15,369 bases of DNA, taken from positions 1-15,369 of the forward strand of contig JAJYNM010000072.1 of the NCBI GenBank assembly GCA_021786335.1. Reading direction: 5' to 3'. Below the pieces are notes generated by a model. It saw nothing but the letters and a program-made list of their open reading frames with translations. It searched no databases and was not told the DNA's origin. The position numbers and the translations under genes are program-made. The stretch's first letter is position 1, and every line of letters starts with the position of its first letter. Below are positions 7,859 through 14,438 of this stretch, in pieces. Source of the DNA: an archaeon (GTDB lineage: Archaea; Thermoproteota; Nitrososphaeria; Nitrososphaerales; UBA183).

Positions 7859-8755
7859 TCAGTCAGGTGGCGTACCTGCTGGCGGTTCTTTGGTAACCTG
7901 TCCGTGGTAATCAATCAAACGACCGTCCACGTTCCTGAATCCATACTCTTTTGCCAGCGCTCCCACCTCAACAATTTGTCCAGTCTTGGTCATTATATTA
8001 GGATCGATCGCGAGATAGACAATGGCTCTACCGATATACTCAGGCGACTGTAGTTTGCTTAGCACCTTTGACGGCACGTCGGACATCCGCTCCGTCCGGG
8101 TCCAGCCGGGAGACACAGCCAAGGCTGTGATGTTCTTTGAATGCAACTCCTTTGACAAGCCGTACACCATCCTTCCGACCCCGGACGATGCCACATCAAA
8201 GAAGAGGTCGTAAAGGTACCTATCTCGGTTCCACCAAAGCGTGTTCACGATTAGCCCTTTCCGTCTCTTGAACATTAATGGTAGGGCATAGAATGTGGTT
8301 GCGAGGCTTGCCCTGAGATAGGCGGAGAACATCCGATACCACCATTCATCGAAGTCGTGCTTCCAGAAGGGAACCTCGTCGTAGGTGAGGATCTGTCTTC
8401 GGCCTTCCTCGCCTCCGAAAGCGTTGTTCACCAAGATATCGAGACGTCGCTCTTTTTGCCGCACAACGCCAATCAGGTGCCTGATATCAGCATCCCGTGA
8501 GTGGTCACACCTGACAGGGATTCCCTTTCCTCCCCTGGATGTCACTTCCTCGGCTGTGTCCTCAATCGTCCCGGGTAGACCCTGGGTCGTCGGGCGTCCA
8601 CGTACGCTCCTTCCTGTGACGTATACTGTGGCCCCTGCCTCGCCCAAAACAAGGGCGATACCTTTCCCGACGCCTCTGCTAGAACCGGTAACCATTGCGA
8701 CTTTGCCAGAAAGTTTACCGGTCCAGGGATGATTCCCAAGCATTTTCTTGGTCAC
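7859..8755 (-). CDS. SDR-family oxidoreductase (DHRS1-like) with disrupted active site
   Basis: This is a short-chain dehydrogenase/reductase with a Rossmann fold. The proposed start is GTG at 8755, 27 nt downstream of ATTTATG (8779-8785), giving 298 residues; ATG at 8743 is close by. TGSSRGVG (23-30) binds the dinucleotide. TGRS (47-50), LVNNAFGG (108-115) and SPGWTRTE (215-222) follow in normal SDR order, and the YVTGRS and PGWTRTE blocks resemble the DHRS1-like branch. The active site looks damaged. Where relatives have VAYGV(A/S)KA, this protein has VASSGVGRM, with an apparent deletion of about four residues. The usual catalytic serine region reads NTLWWNRD. A Y198-x3-K202 exists but lies only 18 residues before PG instead of nearly 30. 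Function is therefore doubtful. The gene stands alone in the left part of the island. Confidence 0.82.
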   Translation of the reverse strand: MTKKMLGNHPWTGKLSGKVAMVTGSSRGVGKGIALVLGEAGATVYVTGRSVRGRPTTQGLPGTIEDTAEEVTSRGGKGIPVRCDHSRDADIRHLIGVVRQKERRLDILVNNAFGGEEGRRQILTYDEVPFWKHDFDEWWYRMFSAYLRASLATTFYALPLMFKRRKGLIVNTLWWNRDRYLYDLFFDVASSGVGRMVYGLSKELHSKNITALAVSPGWTRTERMSDVPSKVLSKLQSPEYIGRAIVYLAIDPNIMTKTGQIVEVGALAKEYGFRNVDGRLIDYHGQVTKEPPAGTPPD

Positions 8756-8778
8756 GGGCGGAGAATCTCCATGGCGAG

Positions 8779-8785
8779 CATAAAT
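8779..8785 (-). promoter_or_regulatory. TATA box for the SDR gene
   Basis: On the minus strand this reads ATTTATG, centred 27 nt before the in-frame GTG at 8755. That spacing matches the other leaderless genes in the window and is the main reason for choosing that start. Confidence 0.45.
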
Positions 8786-8855
8786 CGCTTCCTTCTCGAC
8801 TAGCTCTACGGACGTTAAAACCCAGACGATTCGGTAGATTGACTTCGCGACCACT

Positions 8856-9240
8856 GAACGAACGACTCCCCCTTTTTCCTAATCGCGCTCTACAATCCCC
8901 GGTCTATCTTGGCCTCGGCGTCCGTCACGCTTCTCCTTCTGCGGACTTTTGCGCCATTGGAGGAATGGGGACTCTGCTCAGAAATTGCAGGAGCTCTAAG
9001 CTGGCCTGAAACCAAAATGGCATGTCTTCCATGCTCGCAACTGAGATTCACGGCTGCCGGTGTGTGCCGACCTGGATTCCTAGGAACGGAGTGAGCAAGC
9101 TCGACTTCGACCCAACATGCTGGGCTATGGTCCATGTTCAGCACATAAAGCGGATTGTAAGGAGCCCGAAGCCATAGATTTGTGCCTATTCTCGGTCTAA
9201 ATCCGGCCGGGGCAATTTCAGACCCGCTGCTTCGGGGACC
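8856..9240. other. Non-coding or decayed stretch with middle attachment repeat
   Basis: No convincing gene lies here. A minus-strand frame stays open from about 9354 down to 8890, running on from the SnoaL remnant, but its sequence beyond the remnant looks random (Arg/Pro/Ser rich). The tract contains the 13-base tRNA-Glu repeat at 9203-9215. Confidence 0.5.
9203..9215 (+). repeat. Attachment-site repeat, middle degraded copy
   Basis: ccggccggggcaa is identical to 7577-7589, the tRNA-Glu end plus one flanking base. The sequence to its left (taaat) resembles the tRNA's cgaat with one C missing. The direction is the same as the two outer copies. Confidence 0.45.
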
Positions 9241-9450
9241 AAGCCCACGCCCGACTTGTCTCGCGGCGCCGAAATCGTCTCTGTTGGCCCAATGCTCGGC
9301 TATCTTCCCATCGGCGACCCGAAATAGGTGTATGTGCTGGACTGACCTAATCAGTCACGTGAGCATTGCCAAATTCCTATTTGACCCAGTTGGCTCGTTC
9401 ATACCATTCCTTGTCGTCGCCAGGTGGCATAAGCACCAATCAATCCTGTA
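9240..9450 (-). pseudogene. Remnant of a SnoaL-like (polyketide cyclase fold) protein
   Basis: Read on the minus strand from about 9440, one frame gives CHLATTRNGMNEPTGSN, then a TGA stop at 9355-9357. It continues with SVQHIHLFRVADGKIAEHW and ANRDDFGAARQVG. The second part is a near-typical C-terminus of SnoaL-like ester cyclases, where PTG precedes an (I/L)F-R-x-A-D-G-K-I-x-E-H-W block and a DDLG-like ending. Here PTG and DGKI are about 12 codons too far apart, a stop intervenes, and no N-terminal half or start is present. SnoaL-like proteins are small alpha+beta-barrel enzymes or binding proteins, and substrates vary widely. The remnant sits directly against the middle attachment repeat, so its loss may date from an insertion there. 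I am confident of the family and also that the gene is broken. Confidence 0.65.
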
Positions 9451-9717
9451 GCGGAGGTGTTGAGCATGCGCGAACCTGGGATTCCACACCTGGAGCTTCT
9501 GTAGAATTGGATAGACAGGATTGGGTCATCGACCTCGAAGAAGGCGTACTTGTTGCCACCTCGACCGACCGTCTCTTCCTGTCCGTGGAGTCAGTTCAGT
9601 GGAAGCGGTGAAGGCGAAGGAAACCCTCTGTGATAGGCCATTCGCCCGAAACCACTCAAAATATTGATTGTCTGTTCAGCGTATTAAGGGGACCTAGTTA
9701 AGACCGAGCTATCTGAG
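9451..9717. other. Upstream region of the ferredoxin reductase
   Basis: About 270 nt with no supported gene. The right end carries a TATA-like GTATTAA at 9681-9687, about 34 nt before the TTG start of the reductase. Short frames on both strands show no recognisable family; part may be the lost front end of the SnoaL remnant. Confidence 0.4.
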
Positions 9718-10956
9718 TTGGACAGGGTCGAATACCTAATCGTGGGCGGGGGCCTCGCCGCCGTCTATGCCGCGGCCGCGATAAGGGGACGCGACAAAGC
9801 TGGCAAGGTGGTGATAATCGGCGATGAACTCCACCTCCCTTACGACCGCGTCCCGCTTTCGAAAGGATATCTGATGGACAGGGTAAAGCGCGAAGCCCTC
9901 TTCCCCAAGAAGGAGCAATTCCTACGGGAGCAGGGAATCACCGTCATCAAAGGAAGGAGAGCGGTTTCGCTCGATGTGGCGAGACGCAGCATTTTGCTGG
10001 ACGACGGCTCTGAAACCCTATTTGGCAAGCTGCTCCTCGCAACGGGGGGCCGCCCCCGTAGGCTACCCATCCCAGGCTCCGAGCTGAGAGGAATATACTA
10101 CTTCAGGACCATAGACGACTGCGAAGCAATCAAGCAAGAAATCCTTTCGGCGAAGAGGGCCGTCATCGTGGGAGGCGGGTTCATCGGCTGCGAGCTTGCG
10201 GCTGCCTTCACGGCGAAGGGAGTGGAAACGACTATAATCGAGGCGGCTTCTTCGATGCTGAGCCTCGCCTTCGACCCGACCACCGCCAAGTGGGTCGAGA
10301 GCTACTTCGTCGAGAAGGGCGTGAAGGTGGTCACAGGCTCCTCGGCAGCCGAGTTCCTGGGAGAAGGCGGCAGGGTGACGGCCGTCAAGACCAAGGACGG
10401 AACCGCCTTCCCGGCGGATCTAGTGGTGGTGGGCATCGGGATCATGCCCAACACCGACCTGGCTGAGAAGGCGGGATTGAAGGTGGACAGGGGAATCGTG
10501 GTCAACGAGTACTTGGAGACCGACTCCCCTGGAATCTTCGCAGCAGGCGACGTGGCCAGGTTCTTCCACCCAGTCTTCCAAAGTCACCTGAGGGTGGAGC
10601 ACTACGACGTGGCGGTATCGCATGGCAGGGTCGCCGGCGCAAACATGGCGGGGGGCAGGGTGGCGTTCACCGAGATGCCGCACTTCTTCTCATACATGTT
10701 CGACCTGACGATAAACGCCTACGGGGACATGAACAAGCGGGAGGTCGAGCTGAGGAGGGGAGAGGTGGGGAGGAACGGCTTCATGCAGTTCTTCTTTAAC
10801 GGCGGAAGGCTGACGGCCTTCCTTTCTGCGAACAGGCCGCCGGGCGAGATAAAGGCCGCTAGAGAAATCCTGGCCGCTGGTGCGAGCTACGAGCGTCTGA
10901 AGTCGATCTCCGACCTTTCCAGGCCCCTAGAAGAATTCGTCGGTCAGAAAGTCTAG
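9718..10956 (+). CDS. FAD/NADH-dependent ferredoxin reductase
   Basis: This flavoprotein should pass electrons from NAD(P)H to a small iron-sulfur carrier. The FAD motif is YLIVGGGLAAVYAAAAI (6-22). YDRVPLSKGYL (42-52) is characteristic of the putidaredoxin/rubredoxin/BphA4-type reductases. LLLATGGRPRRLPIPG (105-120) follows. The NAD motif is VIVGGGFIGCELAAAF (149-164), with an acidic E175 at the end of the second strand (TTIIEA) favouring NADH over NADPH. GIFAAGDVA (272-280) and RVEHYDVA (292-299) complete the FAD site. No CxxC redox pair is present, so it is not a disulfide reductase. Length (412) is normal. TTG at 9718 is the only start after the upstream in-frame stop at 9685. Likely partners are the two Rieske ferredoxins nearby. 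Its stop codon overlaps that of the convergent four-Cys gene in CTAG. Confidence 0.92.
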   Translation: MDRVEYLIVGGGLAAVYAAAAIRGRDKAGKVVIIGDELHLPYDRVPLSKGYLMDRVKREALFPKKEQFLREQGITVIKGRRAVSLDVARRSILLDDGSETLFGKLLLATGGRPRRLPIPGSELRGIYYFRTIDDCEAIKQEILSAKRAVIVGGGFIGCELAAAFTAKGVETTIIEAASSMLSLAFDPTTAKWVESYFVEKGVKVVTGSSAAEFLGEGGRVTAVKTKDGTAFPADLVVVGIGIMPNTDLAEKAGLKVDRGIVVNEYLETDSPGIFAAGDVARFFHPVFQSHLRVEHYDVAVSHGRVAGANMAGGRVAFTEMPHFFSYMFDLTINAYGDMNKREVELRRGEVGRNGFMQFFFNGGRLTAFLSANRPPGEIKAAREILAAGASYERLKSISDLSRPLEEFVGQKV

Positions 10957-11294
10957 CTGGCTGGCCGTTTCACCGGCCCGGAGCGAGTCTCCGGTCGCCT
11001 GGCCCTCATCTCCGCTTCGCTGTGCGTGTACCCCATCTTCTCCTCAGCCTTCATCGCCCTCTCCTGAAGGGCTTCGATATGCTTCTGGGCTATTTCCTTG
11101 AAGAGGTTGCACCAGTCCCTTCCCGAGACGATCAGGTTGTATGCCTTCAGCTTCGGATGGATGCACCTGCCGCGCTCCATTAGGTCAGCGTTGATCGGGT
11201 CGTTAGGTGAAAACCATACGCATGCCAGGCAATTCTCGTACTGCCACGTTAGCCTCTTCAGGCTCTTCTGCTGCGGCTCTGATTCTGAGGTCAA
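10953..11294 (-). CDS. Four-cysteine protein, probable metal or Fe-S binder, unknown
   Basis: I do not recognise this 113-residue protein. Its only cysteines are C22, C25, C44 and C62 (NCLAC, RCIHP, DWCN), spaced C-x2-C-x18-C-x17-C. That arrangement could hold a zinc ion or an iron-sulfur cluster. The C-terminal half is a charged helix (about 65-100) ending in a basic tail. The start is TTG at 11294, the only option after an upstream in-frame stop; GGTAG lies 6-10 nt upstream. The gene follows the Rieske ferredoxin at 11321-11641 on the same strand after 26 nt, so the two should be co-transcribed. This suggests a role in the same electron-transfer step, which is inference from position. Confidence 0.8.
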   Translation of the reverse strand: MTSESEPQQKSLKRLTWQYENCLACVWFSPNDPINADLMERGRCIHPKLKAYNLIVSGRDWCNLFKEIAQKHIEALQERAMKAEEKMGYTHSEAEMRARRPETRSGPVKRPAS

Positions 11295-11320
11295 ACTCTA
11301 CCTGTCACCACTCTAATGGC

Positions 11321-11641
11321 CTAGGCCAGAATCTTGATGAGAACGTCATTCCCCAGCACCTTGACTTCGTGGATCTTCTCTGGTTTCGCGGCTGGCCCTC
11401 TAACGACTTCACCGGTCCTGACGTCGAACCTCGAACCGTGCCAGGGGCACGTGACAACATGCCCTTCAAGGACACCGCTGGCCAACGGTCCGCCCACATG
11501 CGTACACGCGTTGTCCATCGCGTAAAGCTTGTCCTCTATCCTAGCAATCATTACTTGTCTCGTACCGATTCTGACAGCCTTCATCTTGCCCTCCGGTATC
11601 TCTGCCAGCTCAGCGATCTTCACGAATTCCTCACCGGGCAT
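11321..11641 (-). CDS. Rieske [2Fe-2S] ferredoxin (copy 1)
   Basis: This small soluble electron carrier holds a 2Fe-2S cluster through two Cys and two His. The 106 residues contain C46-T-H48 in ACTHVGGPL and C65-P-W-H68 in VTCPWHGSRFD, a complete Rieske ligand set. RTGEVVRGPAAKP follows in the typical place. No membrane anchor is present, so it belongs with the dioxygenase-type ferredoxins and NirD-like proteins rather than the cytochrome bc Rieske subunit. ATG at 11641 is preceded by GAGGGTGG, a good ribosome-binding site. The gene leads an operon with the four-Cys protein and diverges from the CBS gene across a shared promoter region. The reductase at 9718-10956 is a plausible electron donor. 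No oxygenase alpha subunit is visible in the window. Confidence 0.93.
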   Translation of the reverse strand: MPGEEFVKIAELAEIPEGKMKAVRIGTRQVMIARIEDKLYAMDNACTHVGGPLASGVLEGHVVTCPWHGSRFDVRTGEVVRGPAAKPEKIHEVKVLGNDVLIKILA

Positions 11642-11651
11642 GTTCCACCCT

Positions 11652-11695
11652 CACCAAAATCCGTTACCCCACAAGATATAAATATCTTTTGGTGT
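11652..11695. promoter_or_regulatory. Divergent promoter with TATA inverted repeat and two TTTTGGTG boxes
   Basis: AAGATATAAATATCTT (11673-11688) is an inverted repeat with 7-base arms containing TATA elements for both directions. The ATAAATA at 11678-11684 is centred 26 nt before the CBS ATG at 11707. TTTTGGTGT lies at 11687-11695, and its inverted partner CACCAAAA at 11652-11659 lies near the expected transcript start of the Rieske operon. A protein bound to the boxes could block transcription either way. Confidence 0.6.
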
Positions 11696-11706
11696 CTATA
11701 CTTTCT

Positions 11707-12189
11707 ATGGCCAGCAACGAGGAAGTAGCTCTCAAGAAGTTTGACCTGAAAGTAAAGGAGATAATGGAGCCGAGTCCAGTTACGATTCCGGACCAGGCCA
11801 CCATCACGCAAGCGGCAAGCGTGATGAAGAAGCAAGACTCTTCCTGCGTCTTGGTGGAGTCGAAGGGCAAGATAGTGGGGGTACTAACGGAGCAGGACAT
11901 TACGCGGAGGGTAGCAGCGAAGGGCTCTCCTCCTGGGAAGACAAGAGTCAAATCAGCCATGACGTCCCCTATCGTAGTGATACCGCCTGAGGCCAGGATT
12001 GAAGAGGCACTCAGGGTGATGATAACGAACAAGGTACGAAGGTTGCCTGTAGTCGATGAGAAAGGATTGGCGGGTCTCGTGAGCGTTGTGGATATTGCGA
12101 AGGCGCTCGCTGAGAAAGCGGGTTACACAACTTCGTTGATTCAAGCGATGGCGAAGGAGAGCCTCCCTCCAAGTGGAATTTACGTCTGA
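11707..12189 (+). CDS. Paired CBS-domain protein
   Basis: The 160 residues form a stand-alone CBS pair (Bateman module), which senses adenine nucleotides or related ligands. CBS1 covers about 13-70 (VKEIMEPSPVTIPDQATITQ, then GKIVGVLTEQDITRRV). CBS2 covers about 80-138 (VKSAMTSPIVVIPPEARIEE, then GLAGLVSVVDIAKALAEK). Both have the T/S-x2-D ligand-contact pattern (TEQD and SVVD). No effector domain is fused, so its target is unknown. ATG at 11707 is chosen because the TATA box lies 26 nt upstream, making a leaderless mRNA. It is divergent from the Rieske/four-Cys operon and shares the TTTTGGTGT promoter box with the regulator gene, so both probably answer to the same signal. Confidence 0.88.
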   Translation: MASNEEVALKKFDLKVKEIMEPSPVTIPDQATITQAASVMKKQDSSCVLVESKGKIVGVLTEQDITRRVAAKGSPPGKTRVKSAMTSPIVVIPPEARIEEALRVMITNKVRRLPVVDEKGLAGLVSVVDIAKALAEKAGYTTSLIQAMAKESLPPSGIYV

Positions 12190-12338
12190 ACGACGTAACT
12201 AAAAGTAGTTCAAAGAAAGACGTCCGCAACAACTGGCGGAAACAATGCGAGAGGGGAGGGGGCGAAAAATATGGGAAGGGGAGGACGGGACCTCATGCCC
12301 CATTCCTCTCCCTTGAGTTTGATGGAAGGTCATGGCTG
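12190..12338. other. Convergent gap between CBS gene and exported-protein gene
   Basis: No gene lies here. A small hairpin, AACTA-AAAG-TAGTT (12197-12210), follows the CBS stop. A purine tract with AAAAA at about 12266-12270 reads as a T-run on the minus strand and could help terminate the exported-protein transcript. Both assignments are weak. Confidence 0.35.
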
Positions 12339-13358
12339 TCATGCACCACAGGTCCCCAGAGGTTGGCCTTGGCACGGGAGATAGAAGTTCGTCGAGTTTA
12401 CTGTGAAGTGTTCGAAGAGGTTGGAGTTCGCATTGGAGAGCTGAACTGCGGTGGCGGCCCCAGGCACAACTATCTGGATCGGCGGATCCCCAAGAGTCTG
12501 CCAGATCGGATTGTTCGTGTTGGCGGAAGCGACGGAGCTGGACTTCGTTGTCAGCGCATTTATCAGCGCGCTGTAGGTGTTGAGACAGTTCTGTGTCGGG
12601 TTCGTCAGGTTGGACGGGACCACCTGAGTGCACTCCCCTGTAACAGGGTTCGGGAATATGTTTGGATCGAAGTCGAGGACAACTACGGTGTACCACGGGA
12701 TTGTTTTGAAGCAGCAGTCTATGACGTGGCTGTGAGCCGGGGTAGGCAAAACGCCTTCCGGAAGGCCGAATATACCGCTATTGATGCCGAGATGCTGTTC
12801 GACAGCCGTGAAGAAGGGTGAATAGAGGAGCAGCGGATGGTCCGGACAGCCTGACGGTGTCCCGGATGCTCCGCAATCAGTTAGTATGGTTTGATTATCG
12901 AAGGTCGGAAAGCCTTGGGTGGTTGCACCTAGACTCGGAACTCCGAAGATCGAGAGCCCAGCGAACGCCGGTACCACAACCCAGAGTGGCGCAGCTCCCT
13001 GTTCGGCGGTTGAATTCCCGGCGCCGACTTCGCAGTCTGTCTTCTGCGCTGCCGCTGTTTGGTTGGCGAAGAATTCCAGGAGACTGGGTACGCATTTGTA
13101 ATTGTACTGGTAGATGAAGGTGACCACGGAGCCGTTGTAGAGTCCACCGGACATGAACAGCCTGACCGTTGCGGTCGAGGTTGTGACGAGAGTCGATACG
13201 CTAGTTGCCGTAGTGGTGGAAGTGGAAGATGGCTTCGTTGCGTAAAGTGCATAGCCTGAGCCCGCAACTACTAGCAGGATAACGACGACTACGGCGAAGA
13301 TCGCATTGGAGATTGCGGGTCGGGCGATGGTCCGATTTGCGTTTCTTACCTTTGCCAA
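12339..13358 (-). CDS. Membrane-anchored, cysteine-rich extracellular protein, unknown
   Basis: I do not recognise the family. From TTG at 13358 the protein has 339 residues, and AAGGT sits 8 nt ahead of that start; a longer reading from TTG 13382 would begin upstream of the expected transcript start. A basic N-terminus (MAKVRNANRTIARP) leads into one helix (about 20-40, IFAVVVVILLVVAGSGYALY). A Ser/Thr linker (43-66) and a large outer domain follow. The domain has ten cysteines (89, 109, 162, 171, 215, 216, 243, 258, 329, 336), suitable for disulfides or metal binding, and several N-x-S/T glycosylation sites. HSHVIDCCF (209-217) groups His and Cys residues. The organisation suggests an envelope protein facing outside. 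It is divergent from the SufR-like regulator and could be one of its targets. Confidence 0.82.
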   Translation of the reverse strand: MAKVRNANRTIARPAISNAIFAVVVVILLVVAGSGYALYATKPSSTSTTTATSVSTLVTTSTATVRLFMSGGLYNGSVVTFIYQYNYKCVPSLLEFFANQTAAAQKTDCEVGAGNSTAEQGAAPLWVVVPAFAGLSIFGVPSLGATTQGFPTFDNQTILTDCGASGTPSGCPDHPLLLYSPFFTAVEQHLGINSGIFGLPEGVLPTPAHSHVIDCCFKTIPWYTVVVLDFDPNIFPNPVTGECTQVVPSNLTNPTQNCLNTYSALINALTTKSSSVASANTNNPIWQTLGDPPIQIVVPGAATAVQLSNANSNLFEHFTVNSTNFYLPCQGQPLGTCGA

Positions 13359-13398
13359 GTTAAGATACCTTGTCGTATCCAAACTCTTGAGGATAAGA

Positions 13399-13418
13399 TT
13401 ATAAATACATTTTGGTGT
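13399..13418. promoter_or_regulatory. Divergent promoter and TTTTGGTGT box of regulator and exported protein
   Basis: TTATAAATA (13399-13407) is centred about 27 nt before the GTG at 13430 and can also serve the leftward gene. TTTTGGTGT follows at 13410-13418. Spacing from ATAAATA to this box is 2 nt, identical to the CBS promoter, and both then read two variable bases and ATA. Confidence 0.6.
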
Positions 13419-13429
13419 GCATATCGCGC

Positions 13430-14098
13430 GTGAACCGACTAGACCTGCTGCGAAGCACAGAGAGGAAGATGCTGGATCTGCTATTGATTAAAGGGAGGAC
13501 AGCCGTCGAGATAGCTACGATTCTTGACATTCAGACCAGCGCAGCGCGAAAGCATCTCGAAGCGCTCCGACGACGTGGCATTACGAAGTGCGAGTTTGTG
13601 AGACTCGGTGTAGGGAGGCCGAAGAAGATCTTTACCCTGACTGGAGAGGGAAGGAGTCTCTTCCCGACGTTATACTCGGAGATGCTCGATAAATTACTTG
13701 AGAAGATGACAAGCAAGAATCGAGGAGAGGTTAGTCAAGCTATCGAGCAAATTGCGGAGGAGATGGGGAAGGGGATGAATCCGACTGGCAGCGCTGACAA
13801 GAAGCGGCTTGTCCGCCTGAGCGGTGCCCTGAACAAGTTCGGATTCGTGACGAGCATCGAGGAAGATGATATATCTTATTCAATCATCAGCAGGAGCTGC
13901 CCATTATACCAGACCGCTTCAAAATATCAACCATTGATATGCCACGGCCTCCATGACGGAATAATAAGGTCAGCGTTGCCCAGAGAGGATGTGAAGCTCA
14001 AGGAATGTATGGTTCTGGGGGAAAGCTTGTGCAGGCACGTCATAGTGAAACGAGGGAAGCAGGATGATGCCCTCGTGGTTCAAAGCAAGCATAATTAG
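13430..14098 (+). CDS. SufR-like winged-helix regulator with four C-terminal cysteines
   Basis: This is a DNA-binding regulator of the DeoR/ArsR-like type, related in layout to SufR, an Fe-S-cluster-sensing repressor. GTG at 13430 lies about 27 nt after the TATA centre and gives 222 residues. The winged helix covers 10-75: a recognition-helix region TSAARKHLEALRRRGI and the wing GRPKKIFTLT typical of this group. The C-terminal domain has C157, C171, C193 and C201 (SCPLYQ, LICHGL, KECMVL, LCRHVI), spaced C-x13-C-x21-C-x7-C. That resembles the cluster-binding cysteines of SufR, but the last spacings differ, so cluster type is unproven. It probably senses iron, oxygen or redox state. It is upstream of and in an operon with Rieske copy 2, and may repress its own promoter through the TTTTGGTGT box. 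Confidence 0.85.
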   Translation: MNRLDLLRSTERKMLDLLLIKGRTAVEIATILDIQTSAARKHLEALRRRGITKCEFVRLGVGRPKKIFTLTGEGRSLFPTLYSEMLDKLLEKMTSKNRGEVSQAIEQIAEEMGKGMNPTGSADKKRLVRLSGALNKFGFVTSIEEDDISYSIISRSCPLYQTASKYQPLICHGLHDGIIRSALPREDVKLKECMVLGESLCRHVIVKRGKQDDALVVQSKHN

Positions 14099-14120
14099 GT
14101 GCGAGGTGGAATAGACAGCC

Positions 14121-14438
14121 ATGCTAAACGAGTTCAGGAAGACAATCCCTGCGTCTCAGCTCCCGCCCGGCACCATGAAGACCGTCGAGTCTGACGGCGA
14201 GTCGATTCTTCTGGTCAATGTCAAAGGCAAGTTGTTCGGGATGGGTGCAATCTGCACTCATGAAGAGTGGGACCTTTCCGAAGGGACGCTTGATGGGCAC
14301 AATGTGACCTGCGCAGGCCACGGCTCAGTCTGGGACCTGACAACAGGCACCGGGAAGTTCGACGAGCCACTCGATCCAGAACCACTCTATGAAGTCGAAG
14401 AGAAGGACGGCTACCTTCACGTGAGAAGAAAGAGATGA
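14121..14438 (+). CDS. Rieske [2Fe-2S] ferredoxin (copy 2)
   Basis: This is a second small soluble Rieske protein, of 105 residues. Ligands are C45-T-H47 in ICTHEEWDL and C64-A-G-H67 in VTCAGHGSVWD. The usual CPWH is CAGH here, and the loop is acidic (EEWDLSEG) where copy 1 has VGGPLASG, so the two probably differ in redox potential and partner. It is not a recent duplicate of copy 1, since similarity outside the motifs is low. ATG at 14121 follows the regulator stop by 22 nt, with GAGGTGG about 10-15 nt upstream. Regulator and ferredoxin therefore form an operon. The reductase at 9718-10956 could reduce it. Confidence 0.92.
   Translation: MLNEFRKTIPASQLPPGTMKTVESDGESILLVNVKGKLFGMGAICTHEEWDLSEGTLDGHNVTCAGHGSVWDLTTGTGKFDEPLDPEPLYEVEEKDGYLHVRRKR

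Noticed and set aside
8160..8170. Y198-x3-K202 taken as the SDR catalytic pair
   Set aside because: Its distance to the PG motif is only 18 residues, against nearly 30 in the family, and alignment of the flanking RM...KEL puts it downstream of the true site.
8385..8732. 115-codon + strand frame
   Set aside because: It is a shadow of the SDR gene, whose cofactor motifs are clear on the other strand.
12363..12821. 152-codon + strand frame
   Set aside because: It lies wholly antisense to the exported protein, whose signal helix and cysteine pattern are coherent; this frame shows no domain.
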